DNA of 64,000 bases. Source: Amyelois transitella. Taxonomy: Eukaryota > Arthropoda > Insecta > Lepidoptera > Pyralidae. Every line of letters starts with the position of its first letter. Position 1 is the stretch's first letter. Made by a program: the position numbers and the translations under genes. Under the pieces are notes generated by a model. The model was given only the letters and a program-made list of their open reading frames with translations, did not search any database and was not told the origin of the DNA. The stretch spans positions 5,146,001 to 5,210,000 of the forward strand of contig NC_083520.1 in assembly GCF_032362555.1 (NCBI RefSeq). The letters are read 5' to 3'. Shown piece by piece: positions 45,877 through 60,500 of this stretch.

Positions 45877-46299
45877 ATATTATTATTTATTAAAAATATT
45901 TTTTTTTGTGTTGTTTGAGTATTTTATTTAAAAAAACTGAAAATCAAAATACTACATATAATAAAACGGTAAAAATATTTTGTCTGTTTATTTTATATTT
46001 TGACTGAAACGAATAGATAAATTTTTTTTACATTTTTTGTCTGTCTGTCTGTATCTGACTGTATGATTAAGATTCAACTTTACGCGGACGAAGTCGCGGG
46101 CAACAGCTAGTGTAAATATATAATTGAACATATTGAGTTCTGCTTGTCGTATTTATCATGTGCGTCAGTTTCTCCAAAAGTCCTAGATAGTAGCTACTTA
46201 TCAGCCAAAATAAATATAAAAAAAAAGAAATACTTTATTTAATAAAACCATTTATTCATAAGATTATCTAGAGGTAACGAATATAATCTTGAAAAAAAA

Positions 46300-46495
46300 A
46301 ACTAGTATATTCAGGCAACTGGATAAGTTCCTAATCATTATCCAATGTAGGTTGGGTTCTCCTGTAAAGCTTGCTGTGGTCAGACAGACAGGAGTCGCTT
46401 CGTGTAAAACACCGACTGACCCAATCCGGTCATAGGTGCATTCCGGGCTTCTCTCCAGAGAAGTCAGGACGACTGATGCCAGGAGGATAATTCAT
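46300..46495 (+). repeat. Family-A dispersed repeat
   Basis: ATTCAGGCAACTGGATAAGT, GGTCAGACAGACAGGAGTCG, CTCTCCAGAGAAGTCAGGAC, GATGCCAGGAGGATAA. Intergenic. Confidence 0.65.
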
Positions 46496-47299
46496 TTCAC
46501 ATTCATGGTAAATTAGAATAAATATTGTAACGATAATGATTAATAATATCATATGTTGTCATGGCACAGGTTGCTTAAAATATTCTCTCATCCGTGTAAG
46601 TATTACGTTATTGCGTGAACTGAACACCGAGCAATAACATCGTCCACAATAAACAGGTAGAGTTTGTCACACGCGATGACGCGAGCTCTCATAGAAATAT
46701 GAGAACAAGAAAATCGCGTGATTCGTAAACATACAACTCAAGCATTGCATTCGTAATCGTAAATATTTAAGGTAAATCAGAATTTCCTGGTTCGTTGAAG
46801 ACGAAATCCTATCTAAAACCAATATGCATACGAGTAAACCTCTAATATTTCTCTGATAGATAGCTCATAACTATTACCGATACCTTCACTGAAATGTAAA
46901 TTAAGTATAAGGTAATATTATTCAGAATTAAAATGACCGTAGTAGGAAGGTGAAATTTATATCTCTTAGAATGCAGCCACTACTAATCTATCTTTGGATT
47001 CGCGCCCGATGATTCCCGAAATTCCCGAGGGAAAACAAATATTCAACGCCTGTGATGTAGAGATGACAAAGGTACTTTAATTTATACTTTCCTCTCTAAG
47101 GACGTCCTTGAACGTCTTGTTCAATTTTCAGCGATATTTTTCAGTTTACCCAATATCGGAGTATCATGTTTGTCTATCGTATTGTGGGGCGGTATACAAA
47201 TTCATCACATCCACGTTACGTAAACGGAGAGAATGTTCAAAGCTTTACTATGCGTCGTTGAGTATTGGAAATTGGCATTTATCACTTAAGTAGTAAGTA

Positions 47300-48020
47300 T
47301 CAATGCTTATAATAAAACAGTAAAAATTTTTTCTCTGTACATTGAGTATATTTAAAAAAAAAAAATTATATTGATATAAAAATAATAATCAAGCGTGAAT
47401 TTGAAAAAAAAAGGTCTGTCTATTTGTATGTTTGTTTGTACCCGGTAATCTCCGGAACTACGAGTGCTGATGGATTTGAATGAAACTTTTTTTATTGCGT
47501 GTGTTTTTTTTTTCCTTTTTTTTGGCCAACATATAGGGATAATATAGTATAGGAAATAATGAAATGACGTCTTAAAAAGTTGAAGAAAGAAGCTTGTTCA
47601 ACCTGATGAGCATTTTCTGTTGGTGTATAAAAATCAAAGATCTGGAACACCTGATGCAGAATCATTATATACCAGCTAAATCAACCGAATTATGGAAAAG
47701 ATGTCTTAACAAAAGTTGTTCAACCTGATAAGCATTTTCTGTTAGCGTATAAAAATCGAAGATCTGGAACACCTGATGCGAAACCATTATAGACTGGCTA
47801 AATCATCCGAATTATGGAAAAGACGTCTTGATAAAAGTTGTTCAACCTGATGAGCATTTTCTTCGGAAAAAAAATGGAAATCTGGATCATGTGATGTAGA
47901 AGCCAAAGGGAAGCCAGAGGGAAGCTACTTTGTAAATATGTACCGAAATTTGAGTAAATTTAATAACCTTAACCTTGGTATTTCCAATAACACGCAAGTG
48001 GAGTTGCGGGCGTCAACTAG
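47300..48020 (+). mobile_element. Helitron-like element (721 bp) with internal 122-bp tandem repeats
   Basis: A|TCAATGCTTATAATAAAACA at the left; TTGCGGGCGTCAACTAG|T at the right. The left arm shares AATAAAAC.GTAAAAAT with copies at 45237 and 45952. Inside (about 47572-47868), a 122-bp unit starting TTGTTCAACCTGATGAGC (starts 47594, 47716, 47838) is repeated about 2.4 times. There is no transposase frame, so it is non-autonomous. Confidence 0.6.
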
Positions 48021-48300
48021 TACCTACCTACCTACCAAATAAAATAACAATGTCACCAAATAGCAACTTAACCCAAGATTTAAAGTCGCTAAAATTGACC
48101 TCAGAATTTGCATTAAATTAGCTGATGCAGTTTGAATATTTTAAACTGTAGGTATAAATTAGGATCTCAATAACCACAAAACAATGCCACTGGATTGAAA
48201 ATAACACTGAATTTAGTATTTATTAGCCTAAAGATTTAATGCAATTCCGATCATGGTTCGTACGATATTAATTTAATGGTTGACATACAGATGAACTGTC

Positions 48301-48544
48301 ATCATTTGGGAAGATATGCGCGGACGGGAGCCGGGCCGCGTCGCATCACGCCGCATGTCCCCCGCGCCGTATTCCGCCTGACACGCCGCGAGGGAGCGCG
48401 CGCGGAGTGCGAAGGCACTGACTGAGGACCGGCCAAGCCACCAGTATCACGAACGTCGCACGCAAGCACACAGCTTCTCACCGCTAACTCGCGACATTCA
48501 CACGTAAAATACCCTCTCGTTTTTTTGGCGCGCAAATTACCACC
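48301..48544 (+). promoter_or_regulatory. GC-rich promoter / 5' leader of EFHD2
   Basis: Sharp rise in G+C and CpG compared with surrounding DNA (for example CGCGAGGGAGCGCGCGCGGA at about 48389). It sits immediately before the coding start, which has good context (ACCATGG). No TATA box is obvious. Confidence 0.55.
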
Positions 48545-51500
48545 ATGGCCGCGACGGAAGAACTCAGCTGCATTCTCTCGAGGAGACAAGAAATCAATGA
48601 CAAACTGGAGGAGGGACACGAGGTTAAACCAAAATACAAATTCGTAAACGTTTACACGGAATTCCACGAGTTCTCAAGAAAAGAAATAAAACAATACGAG
48701 GTCACATTTAACAAGTGAGTACCTTCTTAAGACATTGGTATTCTATAACCCTGATAATTTTCTAGAAGTAAGCAAAGTGAACTTATTAAGAAAGAATAGG
48801 TAGATCATCAATATACGAATATATTACTATAATAGACATAATATTAAAATTGATCTACGATTAATATGCAAATGTTCTAATATATTTAGTTATTTATTTA
48901 ACTATAGCTAACATTTTATTTCGTTATATAAACGAATTTACTTTATCTTTCCCTTATTGCCTACTGAGGTATTAAATAAATAGGCATATCTTAGTTACAA
49001 AGATAAATAAATCCAACGGTAGATAATGAGAATATGAACTTACGACAAAAAAAATATTTTTTAATATTTATGACAATATAAAATATTACACAATCAATGA
49101 AGAAGTAAAAATAATTAATTAGTCGTATAAAAGTGCTTAAACACACATTAACATAATCTGTTACACGAAGGTTAACATATACAGTGAAAGTGTGACCAAT
49201 TACTCAATAAACGAGGTTGAAAACATAATGTTACATAGGTACCTAACTATAATTAATTAGGTGAAATGACAACGCATGCCGTCGTGGGAGACCGAAATGA
49301 ATGGAGACACGATATTCTTACGGGAATTACTAACTTTGTTGCCACTTTCATTTACATAATGCGGAGTTTGTTTATCAAGTGAATACTCTAAGTTAGTACT
49401 GATGATTTTTTTATTAGCAAAATTGACTGATATGGGTAATCAGTGACCTTTTTAAAACTCTTAAATTGAAGGGTTTTTAATAAAAATAAAAACACTAAAT
49501 ATATATTTATTCATAACTAACTTTAACATTGAACGGTCGAATGTGCATAAATAGTCGATTTAATATTAGTACCTATCAACATTCCCACCGATTTGTTTAA
49601 TTGCGTTTAATTGACTTATTTATTATTGCTTACATTGAAATCATATTTCATAGCGTGAAAATTACTGGCTAAAGAAAATAAAAAAAATTTAGAGGATTTA
49701 AAATAAAGGAATTATTTTCTTATGTTCTTAAATAATCTAACAACATAAGAAACTAATAAACACTTGTAGCGTATTACCAAATTACTCTAATTTTACGCCT
49801 TGCTCGGTATAGTGAACAAGGTCAAGCGAAGACTCAGATATCATTGAAAGAAAATAAACATGTTCCGATTTTTCTAACAATGAACTGACTGACAAGGTAA
49901 ACAATTGATGTTTATTAGTTGAACAAACAACAAACAAATTATATTTCTATAGGAATAATGACTTGACCATTATTTCAATAAATTTTTATTGATTGACACA
50001 ATGAATATTGTTTCGGTTTCAGTACTACTAGTAGTTATTTTAAAAACGATTAATTAATAAAAACAAAATGTATTTTGGTCAACAGAAATCTTGATTATTT
50101 AAGGAGATAGAAGCCAGAAGAGAGAGAGAGAGACATAAACCTAGATTAATTATCGAAACTTTTAAGGATTAACTTTTACCATATTTGCATTATTATAATT
50201 GCTGAAGTAGGTAATTGTTTTGGTCGATAAGAGCATATATTTCACTAAATTAATTTGAAGTAAAATGGATATTTAATTATCCTTAAACCGGATGTTAATC
50301 ATCGACAAGTCATAAAATGGTTCATCATATGAAAATTAAAATAAAATGATTCACTTAAATTGGAATATGTAGACGGTTTACGTATTCTAGAGTTGACAAT
50401 GACTCAGTGTTTAGAAGTAACCCTTTTATTTATCTACTATTTTGGAAGCCAGGTGTTAATTTGTATGCACAATGTGCGTGGACAAACAAGCAAACGAACG
50501 GGGACCTTTGGTTGAACTCTGTCGGTTCAGAAGTAGAAGGTTATATACAGGATGCTGAATTTAAGTTTTATTACCTCCAGATTTAGGTAGGTATTGTTTC
50601 TGGCACTAGGAAATAATACTGATGTATTGGCCTAAATACTTTTTAATCCTAAATGTAAATTGTTACGAGGGTCGAGTTCAAATACTTAACCCTAAAAATA
50701 CTTTAACGTGGCTTCTCTTGTTCACCAACCTAAGACTTTGTTACTTTATGACCGATTAGAGGGAATGACTAATTGTTTATATGAGCAATTTACTAAGTAC
50801 ATTTACTGCAAACAAAATTTAAAGATAACGCTAAAACAATTTGTAAACGTATCAACAATGACATTATTTACTACTCAACTAATACTCATAATATACGGGG
50901 AACGCGTAGTAAGTGTATTAATGTAGGCATCCGTTTTCGATACGACAATGGGCGTGTGATAAAATCGAGTCGACATGACCAGCCAGCGGGGGAGGAAGTG
51001 CGGCTGACACGCGACCGAATCAATGAGAGATGACTCAGAACACTCACTGATCTTGATAAATAAAACTGTTGCAGACTTTTAAATGCGTCGGGTTTAGGAC
51101 ACTTAGTTTGCAAAACTTGAATTGATATTAACGAGTTTTCGATGTTCGAACCTATTATCGAAGTTTCATAAATTTTCCGTAACACGAGCGAATGTCTTAG
51201 ATTATTCTGAAGATAATAAGTAGATACTTATTCATTTATCAACTAAGAAATATAAAGTTGTCATGGCTACTTGTCATTTTCATTAACGAACCATACAAAT
51301 AAGTTATTACTTTTTACGTAAAAACGGCAAGTTATAAGCGAGAACTGACTCTTTTAGGTAAATAGATCTTAAATCGAAGTGTCTTTTTTGGTTTCCTGGG
51401 CTTGTCCTATTTTGATGAGACTGTCACTGATAGCAAACAGTTGTAATAGGCTATTTGACTGTATTAAAAATATACATTTCTTTTATGTCATCAGTCTTTA

Positions 51501-54500
51501 TATTATTTTTTTGGAGCGATTTGTAATAACGCGAGATAAAAATATTGCATTATTTAAACAAAATCCGTCTCAGAAAATTAGGTTTTTATATGCAGCTGTC
51601 ACGTGACTAAAAACGAACGTGATTGGCTATTTCTATTATGACGTCAATTATCCATAAACAGACTGTGGATCGTACCGCTCCTTAGTGTTCGCTATTATTT
51701 TTCAAGATTTTAAAAGTGTTTGATCGCTCAGGATTACTCAGATAACATAGGTATTTAATAATGGAAACCAATTCCGCGAAAGCTGACAGTCGAAACCTAC
51801 CAAAAGTGGACGCAATAATGGTTGGCGTCTTCTTCAAAGACAATCCAGATTTCTATGCTGCCGAACTGAGGAATGTGAAAACATCAATGTAAGTATATCT
51901 TGGTAACCACTGATCTTAGATCATGATCTGAAACCACTTCTTGCGAATATTCAAATCTATCGGCATAGAAAAAAACAGTTTCGTAGGAGATTTTATTGTT
52001 GTATTAGTGCATTGAGGCACTGCACAACATTTATAGGAACTCATTTTAATAATTTTCACACATATGACGTGGCACAAGTTAAATAAAACAAGCGAAAATC
52101 AAAACTTTTCGAAACACCAACAAGCTTTGTATGATATTTACACGAAATTTACGTCACTGCATGCCATGGCCGCCATATTGCTAAAAGTCGCGTTTTGGCG
52201 GCATATTTGAATATTTCATTTTCTTTTTCGATTTTTTAATAAAATAGCTGTAATAAAGGCAGAAAAGTATTTTTGTAGGGCTCCTTATAAACAAATAAAT
52301 ACCCTAAGATAGTTTTTAGAACTTTGTCAAATAGCCTATTACAATAGTCACGTTAGGAAAAATCCTTAAATTCTATGCACTTCTGTTAACAGTACAGACA
52401 GATTCAGACGGAACAGGTAACTGGTATTCCGCGAATATATCAGAGATAAGATTACCATCTGTGGGCTGTTACGCTTGTTGCTCTGTCTTGTCGTTTATAT
52501 TATCCGTTTCCTCACCTTCAAGGTCTAGGTCATACTAACTGTATCGTCATATAGGTATACCTGGATGTTTTGCTAAATTACGTTTAAAGACATTATAAGT
52601 GCGAACAAAATAACGTTGAACGTAGGTATAATTCCGTTTACACCAGGAAAACTTAAGTATGTGAACAGCACATACAAAAGCAATATTAATAAAGACTTAA
52701 CCTTATAAAATTGCGTAAAAACCTAAGTTTTATTATTTCCCATGGAAATTTTGAATCATCAATGTGTTATGAAGTGCAGAAATTAATACTGAATTCTTTA
52801 GTTAAACATGAACCTGTACGTAAGGTAAATGAACGTTAGTTGTATTACATACCATCAACGTATAAATAAGATATCTATTTTTTGCAAAATACTCGTAGTA
52901 AACATAGCATAGGTAAGCCGTATCAAATATGATACCTACATATCTTTAGTAAAATCAAGTTAAGTTTAAATTGTTGTTTTTTTTTATCAAATACTCTTTC
53001 TTCAGCGTTTTCCCGCAACTCGGCGGACTCTTGGTTTTGCATAATTCAAATAGTCTATAATTTTTGAAACCCTAACTCATTCAGAAATCCGTATCGTAGC
53101 AGGTTCAATTAGGGCAAGCGAAGCAAACACGCCAAATCTGTTTTTGGAACGCGTCCAAGACATCAAATTTAACAACCACGCCTTATGTAACTCTTACATC
53201 AGTTATTTGTAGAATTCCAAGTTAACATATAAATATCTAATAATAATGACGTAATTAATTATTTCCCTACAAAATTATGTTACTTGGGATTGGAAAACTT
53301 TCACAGAATAGGCTGTTTGAAGTGTCTTTTTAAACTTAGTTTATAACTTAGTTTAGTAGGTAGATATGTAGGAACAGTACACGTGGTTGTGTCAGCTAGT
53401 GTCCTGTTCTTTTTCCGTTCAAAGACTTGTTTTTCAATATTTTACAGCAAATACACATTATGTAGGAGAATGAAACATGCGGTCCACTATTTCTTTACAA
53501 ATGTATCACCCGTCAAGTCGGTGCGCCGTTCCGGGTTGCGTTTCAATGTGCTCATACCGTGGCTAAGCATATACTTAGTATATATACGTGTCATAATGCA
53601 TACGATCCTTATACCTAAGTCGTAACTGGATTATTGTGACACCCTGGCTATGTCAGACTCATGAAAAGCCTCTTAGTATATACTTATTGTGGGTTGTACT
53701 TACTGCATAACGTAATCGTATTGCAAGGAGCTGTTAATATAAATACATCAATTAAATATTTATTAATTTTTATTTTTAGAAAACACTGACTGTGACCGAC
53801 AAATCAACGCAAAGCCCAACCGCTGGGTCTAGAGATTATAAATTTGGGATGAAGGTATCTTAGTAGGTCTAGAGATAGAGGGGATTTATCGAAATTCCCC
53901 CTGATCCGCGGCGTATTTTAGTGATGTAATAAGGCGGATTCATATTGTGCAACTTATAAGGATATCTACACACCTCACAAGCAGGATACATGGTTCAGCA
54001 CATCAGACATCAAATGAAAAAAAAAGAAATACGGTAGTTTGCCAATTGCCCATAATATTAAACTGCCATTAACGAAACACCTGCAGTGCAATACACCTAT
54101 AATTAATTTAGTTATTATAGTTGTTTACAAATCTATATTTAAATTTAAAAAAAATAATGGAGGATTAGTTGCTTTGTTGCAAATGATAAGAACGTATTAC
54201 ATTAAAAAATTTAGTAACAAGAAAAAATACAAGTATATTTATACATGAACCTTCGCTAAAAAGTACTTAATTGAGGTGATGTTTATTTTAGTTTTTAAAG
54301 AACCTTTAATATAAAGCACCTCTATTTTATTTACAACTGGCTTTTATCCGCAGCTGTGCCCGCGCAACTTTAGCGCCACCTACAAAAGAACACGGGGTTT
54401 TTGCAAATCCCTATAAAGAAAAAAGGTGCTATGAGTTCTTTCCGTACTCCACACTATATGTATGCGACATTTCATGCAGATCGGTTCAGTGGTTTAACTG

Positions 54501-57500
54501 TAGAATAGGTAACAAACAAAACTCGCTTTCATATTTATAATATTAGTGTGGATTCGAAGAATGCCTTCTTCTTTTATCGGAACTTTTTAATTCGCTCATA
54601 AAACTGCAACTGTTAAAGGTCGGAACAGACAGATAACTTTAAATAAGATATGACGTTATACCGTAATAAATATAGCATATTGTTAGGAAAGCCGTTGTTT
54701 CGCAGCCAATTCGCATTGTATTAGTGTTGCAAAACTTGCATTGGTACATTCAGCAACAAATGTATCTACAAAGTAATTTAATTTCTTACCTTATTTTGTT
54801 AAGTTACCACGAGTCCTACTTGGAACCTACATATCTGTTGGCACACTTGTATAATCATTACATTAAAATTTATATACATGTTACGTCTTCATTCCTTTCG
54901 GGGTAAACAGAGTTAGAAGTCACAAGAGACGAAGTAGTATCCCAATTTTATAAACATTTACCTTATTGACTTTCATAATATATGCGCGAGAAGAAAAGCA
55001 CTTGGCACATGCTACGTTTTTTCTTCATTACCAGAACGAAGCAAGAACTATCATAATTTATGAAACATATTTTTTTGTTGATTGTACACTGCGGTTGCAA
55101 TATCTGCGGCAACGGTGCTCTAAAGTATAAGCAAGAAAAGCGATTGAGAAATATGTTGTGTGGGTAATTTAATGTATGGTACTCTATCTACCTTATTAGT
55201 AAACGCATTTTTAGAAACATGTTATTTTTAATTAAGTAACTTCCAGTAAATATTATTCGTCGTATCGTATTATTTCATTTTCATTTTATAAATAGAAATA
55301 AAAATAATTGAAAACAATCACACTTAACAAACAAAAAGACAAATTAAAACCTTAACAACCGCTAGTAGCATACAACAAGTAAGTATCATTAAAGCTTACT
55401 AACCTGGGATTGTACTTTAGGAAAAGTTTTCAGACGAAAGCCTAGCTCTGTTTACCCCGTAAGGGATTGTGTATATTTTTATTAGAAAGCACAACAAAAT
55501 TCGACGCCTTATTATTACAAGTTATATCAAAACTTAAGTAATTAGGTACCAACCACATCTACTAATTATACGTAACAAACAACCTAATTTATGTTAATTT
55601 TTAAGTACATAGTGAAAGCATCGATTAATTATATACAACAAGTCCAGTAAGCCATTGATATTTTTTTTACTTTTAAAATTGTTAATCCTCTTATATTCTA
55701 GAAAAATAATATAGTTTAATAATTGTCCTTTGTTTTATATTACTTATTATCTAAGTATATTTACATATTTATTGGATCGCTGCCTCAAAGGCGTGAGTAC
55801 CGATATTATTTTTTTAAATGAAATTACAGTCAACAGCATATAAAGTTATCCTGTATGCAACTCTATACGAGGTAACAGCGGCCAATTAGTGAATTTGGTC
55901 AGGCTGATAGGATGTTGACTATACATAAGCAATATTATGATGACACATAAAATTGTTCCCAACTGGCTGAAGAATAGGGTGAAAGGTGAATTCGCTATTT
56001 GGCGTGGCCCGAAACTATTAGTAGAACATACAGCTACTGGTTTTATTACCACTGGCCTCATTTCAATGGGTGTGGAGCTAGACTGTTGATCGAAGACATC
56101 GATTTCTGTTACGTCAGGTGGTACTGTGATAAAAATAAAATAATTGCTAACGAGTTAAGTATGTATTTTTTTACCAAAATAATTTCTTCAAAAAATAAAA
56201 CATATTAAAATGAAAGTTTTAGCTAGTCTTAAGTCTAATGATACACACCCGACTAACGTGATTTAAAGATCACAGGAAAAATAAATTATTGTAATGATCA
56301 AATCATTTTTCGAACAGTGCGAATGAATCACTAATTGAAAATGTTTGCCGGCAGTTCTGTTTTTGTACTAAATAGAGCTTTATCCAATCCGTGCAATATT
56401 TTTTTTCTGGTATACAAACGTAGGTCTCAGAGTAATTGTTTATTCAAACGAGCCATTTATTTTCCAAATTTGATAATAGGTCAGGTTTCTAAACAGATTG
56501 CAGAATCCAGTTGAAAACAAAGAAATGATAATACTTAGTATGTGAGTAACAGAGTAGGTAAAGCATCAGTCATTGGCATTATCATTGTATGACGTTCGCA
56601 AAAGGTCACTACTTGTTGTGTATTTTTACAAGCATATATTGAGAGAAACACCGGTTTCAAGAAGGCAATCTTGAACTAGACAGATAAATAAATTTAGATA
56701 TCAGATAACTTCTGATAACTGTCTTAGTCATATCAGTTAGAGGAATATCAATACAATTTTACCTCATCATTAATATTATTAGTGTACGTAGTAATCGGAA
56801 ATTGCCCGCGGCTGTGCCCGCATTAAAGCTGTTCTCTTCTGAATTTCGGGAAATCACATCTAGATCAAATTAGAAAATATACATGCAAAATTTCAAACCC
56901 TTGGACCGTGTGCTGATGTCAGTCAATCATTTATATGTTATGTAATGAAATAAAACAAAAACGTTTCAAAGAGAGCGACCACATTTTACCCACTAATGCA
57001 GACTTCTCCAATAATCCATTCGTTTCTGTTATGTTTTTTTATTAAAGTTCGCACGCGTATGAGACACTCGTCAGCGCAATGAATGTACAGTCAATAGCAT
57101 ATCGTACATCGCATGGAACCCGTCATAGGCGGCATCGAGGCGCATTTACAGTGATTTTGGGTAGCTTGACATGCTGTTAACTGTACCTACCACTCACTTT
57201 GTAGCAATATCTTAATTTTATTTAAAATTTATGTAATTATACCATCTTTGTAATAACCTTATGAGCAATGAATGCATTTCTGCCATGCCATTCACTTAGG
57301 ATCACATCCAGTTTGGTCATATTTTCGTGACATAATCAATTATGAAAGGTGACTGGTGAATCTAGAACATGTATTACACACTTAATTTGTCTGACATTAA
57401 ATACCAATAAAGATAAAAGATAGACTTTTCGTTCCTGATACGTGATTGACAAACAATGTACAGCTGAAAAAACTGGACTTAGGAGTAGGTAGAAATTTGG

Positions 57501-60500
57501 TTCGTACCTATATTTGTTGAGAAATGTAGAGAAGTACCGTATAGTGGAGGATTTTATAAAAAAATCTTAAGAAAAAAAGGAAATACCTACTAGAAAATTT
57601 GATTTTGAGTGCAAGAAAACGAGTGAACAACAGTTTTGCTTATGTGGGTAAATCTATAAGAACATTCACAGCAAGCGTAAACTATTAAGGTACAAAATGT
57701 TGATTATCAAACCAAAAGGTAAATAATTATTAAATGAATATGTTGTATCTATGTAACGTTAAACCACCAAGTTACCATAATACCAACTTTCGTCCAAGAA
57801 TGCGGCAGCCTTATTTTAGCTTAAAACCCCACGCGAAACAGGAACACTTATTTTGGTATAACTATTTGTGTAACTCCTTACCTCGCGCTGCGGTTTGTGT
57901 TGTGGATTTCAGAATGTTAACAATCTCATTAGGCTCTTTATAATAGAAGGGAAAAATGCAAGAAAGAAGCAATACTAAGTCGCCATCTACATATATAAAA
58001 CTATCAGCCACATCACTGATCGTACTTGGTTCCATTTCTAGCTGATAGCTCTAGCATGAATAGATACTTAGTTATAGATCCTAAGTAGTTTACCTTTAGT
58101 TCACCTTGACGTGCCTTTCTCTGAGACAATGCATCAACAATAACTTTATTCGCCAATAACTTTTGTGTTTTGTGTTATTCCATAATCACACTATTCTATT
58201 AATGTTGAAAAAAACAACTGCACTAGTACAGTATGGGCCACATAGAAAAATATACCACCTTAGCGTAGTTGTGAAGAACATGGGATAATTTTCAACTTCA
58301 ACGTGGCCCATCGTATTTGTTTATTTACATTTTATTGCACAAATAATTTTGTACTTAATGCTACATGCGTTATTAACAATCCTACTTCCTACTAATATTA
58401 TAAATGCGAAAGTTTGTATGTCAGGAAGTCAGTATGGATGTTTGTTTCTCTTTCACGCAAAAACTACTAAACTGATTACGATGAAATTTGGTATGTAGGT
58501 AGCTGAAGACCCAGCATAACATATTGGCTACCTTTTATCCCGGAGTCCCCGCGGGAATGATTCCATGCGGACGAAGTCGCGGGTGGCTTCTAGTACTTCA
58601 TAATGTCAGAATATTAACAAGTAGGTATCTAATATGAAGACGTGGTAGATAAAACATCTAAGATTAACCTATAAGTGCACTCACTTATACCTAGTGCACT
58701 CAGAGGAATGTTATCTATATTTGATATTCATCCCAAAATTACGTCACGCACTCACCTTCCACTTTTAACAGCATTTAGGCCAGACTAGTTATGCAAGTCT
58801 CATATACACTGCAGTCCAAACTAGGTAAGTAGGTGGCCAATAAACGTCTGCATAGTATTTCTTGGGACGGCTCTTGAATACAAATTGACTTCTTCAGTTT
58901 AGAAGTTTCTTTAGCTACGGTACTCCGAATACTATGAAAAAGAATTAATCTATATATATAAAACTCTTCCGTTACTGAGTGACTGACTGACAGACAACGC
59001 ACAGTCGAAACTACTGGTCGTAGACAGCTGAAATTTGGAATGTAGGTTCCTTGGGATATGTAGGGGAGCACTAAGAAAGGATTTTTGGAAATTCAACCCC
59101 CAAGGGGGGGAAAGGGGGTAAAAACGTTTCTATGAAAAATCTTATTCCTTGGGTTTATAAACTTGAAACTTGGCATGAACACGTACATAGGCAAGTAAAT
59201 ATGTTTGACATTATAAGTTTTTTCAAACTACCCTCCAATCGTGATTTAGGGGGTGCGATTGGGTGACTGATTTATTAACGCACAGCCGAAACCGCTCGGT
59301 ATAGGAGTCTGAGATTTTGAACAGAGGTTCCTTTAGTAACATAAGTGAGCACTAAGAAGGGATTTTTGAAATGTCAACCCCCAAGGGGGGGAAACGGGAT
59401 AAACTGAGCCGGGGCTGCGGGAAAGTTCTAACAAGATACCGTGGCCCCGGAACGCAAAGGGCAACTGAAGGAACGAGGTGGGTTTTAGTCAGTAAAAGTC
59501 TGACACTCCCTTCCGTTCCACCCAGAGCGGGAGAGGTCATTTGATGATTTCCCATCCTTAAAAAAAAAGACTTTGTATGACAACTTTCAGTCGTCTCTTT
59601 AACATACATAATAACATACATAATTATGTACATACATGCATAACATTAATAACATCACGCCTTTAAATCCCTATTTTGTGTTAACACTACCCATACAAAC
59701 AACTAAAAGGAAACAAGTGAAGAGACGAAATTTGTCCGCATCCATTTTCACCTAAATTCTTAACGTTAATGAGATTTACTTTTTATTATCAGGTCAACCT
59801 AATAGCCTCACATGTACGTATAACTTCGTAAGAATTTTCTTTCAACTCCTAACCGTTGAGGAGTTGTACCTTCCATCATCAGCTCATTCACATGGGATGA
59901 TGACTATCAGACTATATTTGTTTACACATGTAATCGATAAACTCCGAAACTACTGAATCGATTTCAAACATTCACCATTAGAAAGCTACATCATCCCTGA
60001 GTAACACAGGCTATATTTAATTCCAGTTGTAACAAGATTTCAGCCTGTGGAAGAAAAAGCCCTGTCGAGATCATTAAAAAACGCTATATATAACCGAATT
60101 ACACGTGGGCGAAGCCGCGGGCGGAAAGCTAGTACCTCACAAGTTTTTTGAGTTAAGAAATAGAAGGTTCTTAATTCGACTGTTTTCTTTGTGATTTTGT
60201 AATGTGAATATTTGATAGGAATAATTTAAATAATTTTCTCTCAACATTGCATATTCCGAACTGCATTTTAGTTGTTTGTCTCAAAACTCTGGTTTATTCT
60301 TTTGTACCTACGTCTTTTAAAATACAGAAAGAAATGGAGAGATGATCCTATTCTGATAGGTGGAAACACTGTTTACTGTTACTTGCACACGACAATAGGA
60401 GTAATAGTTGTAATTGTAACTAAATAGAGCACATCGATGCCAATAGTAACAGTTAAGTACCTAAAGTCAATAGTCAACTTCCGTGGAATTTTTATAGTTG

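Larger units (their letters stand above)
44870..48300. other. Intergenic DNA between ppk-D and EFHD2
   Basis: About 3.4 kb with no exon seen. It contains a SINE-B copy (45603-45780), a tRNA-like stretch (45806-45876), a family-A copy (46300-46495) and Helitron-like elements (45237-45480 partial, 45952-46110, 47300-48020). Confidence 0.6.

Noticed and set aside
47572-47868. 122-bp direct repeats as a CRISPR array
   Set aside because: The units are contiguous, with no spacers, and the context is a eukaryotic transposable element.
48302-48667. 121-codon minus-strand frame over the EFHD2 first exon
   Set aside because: It lies in the GC-rich promoter, where stops are rare, and overlaps a confident sense exon. 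The translation resembles no protein.
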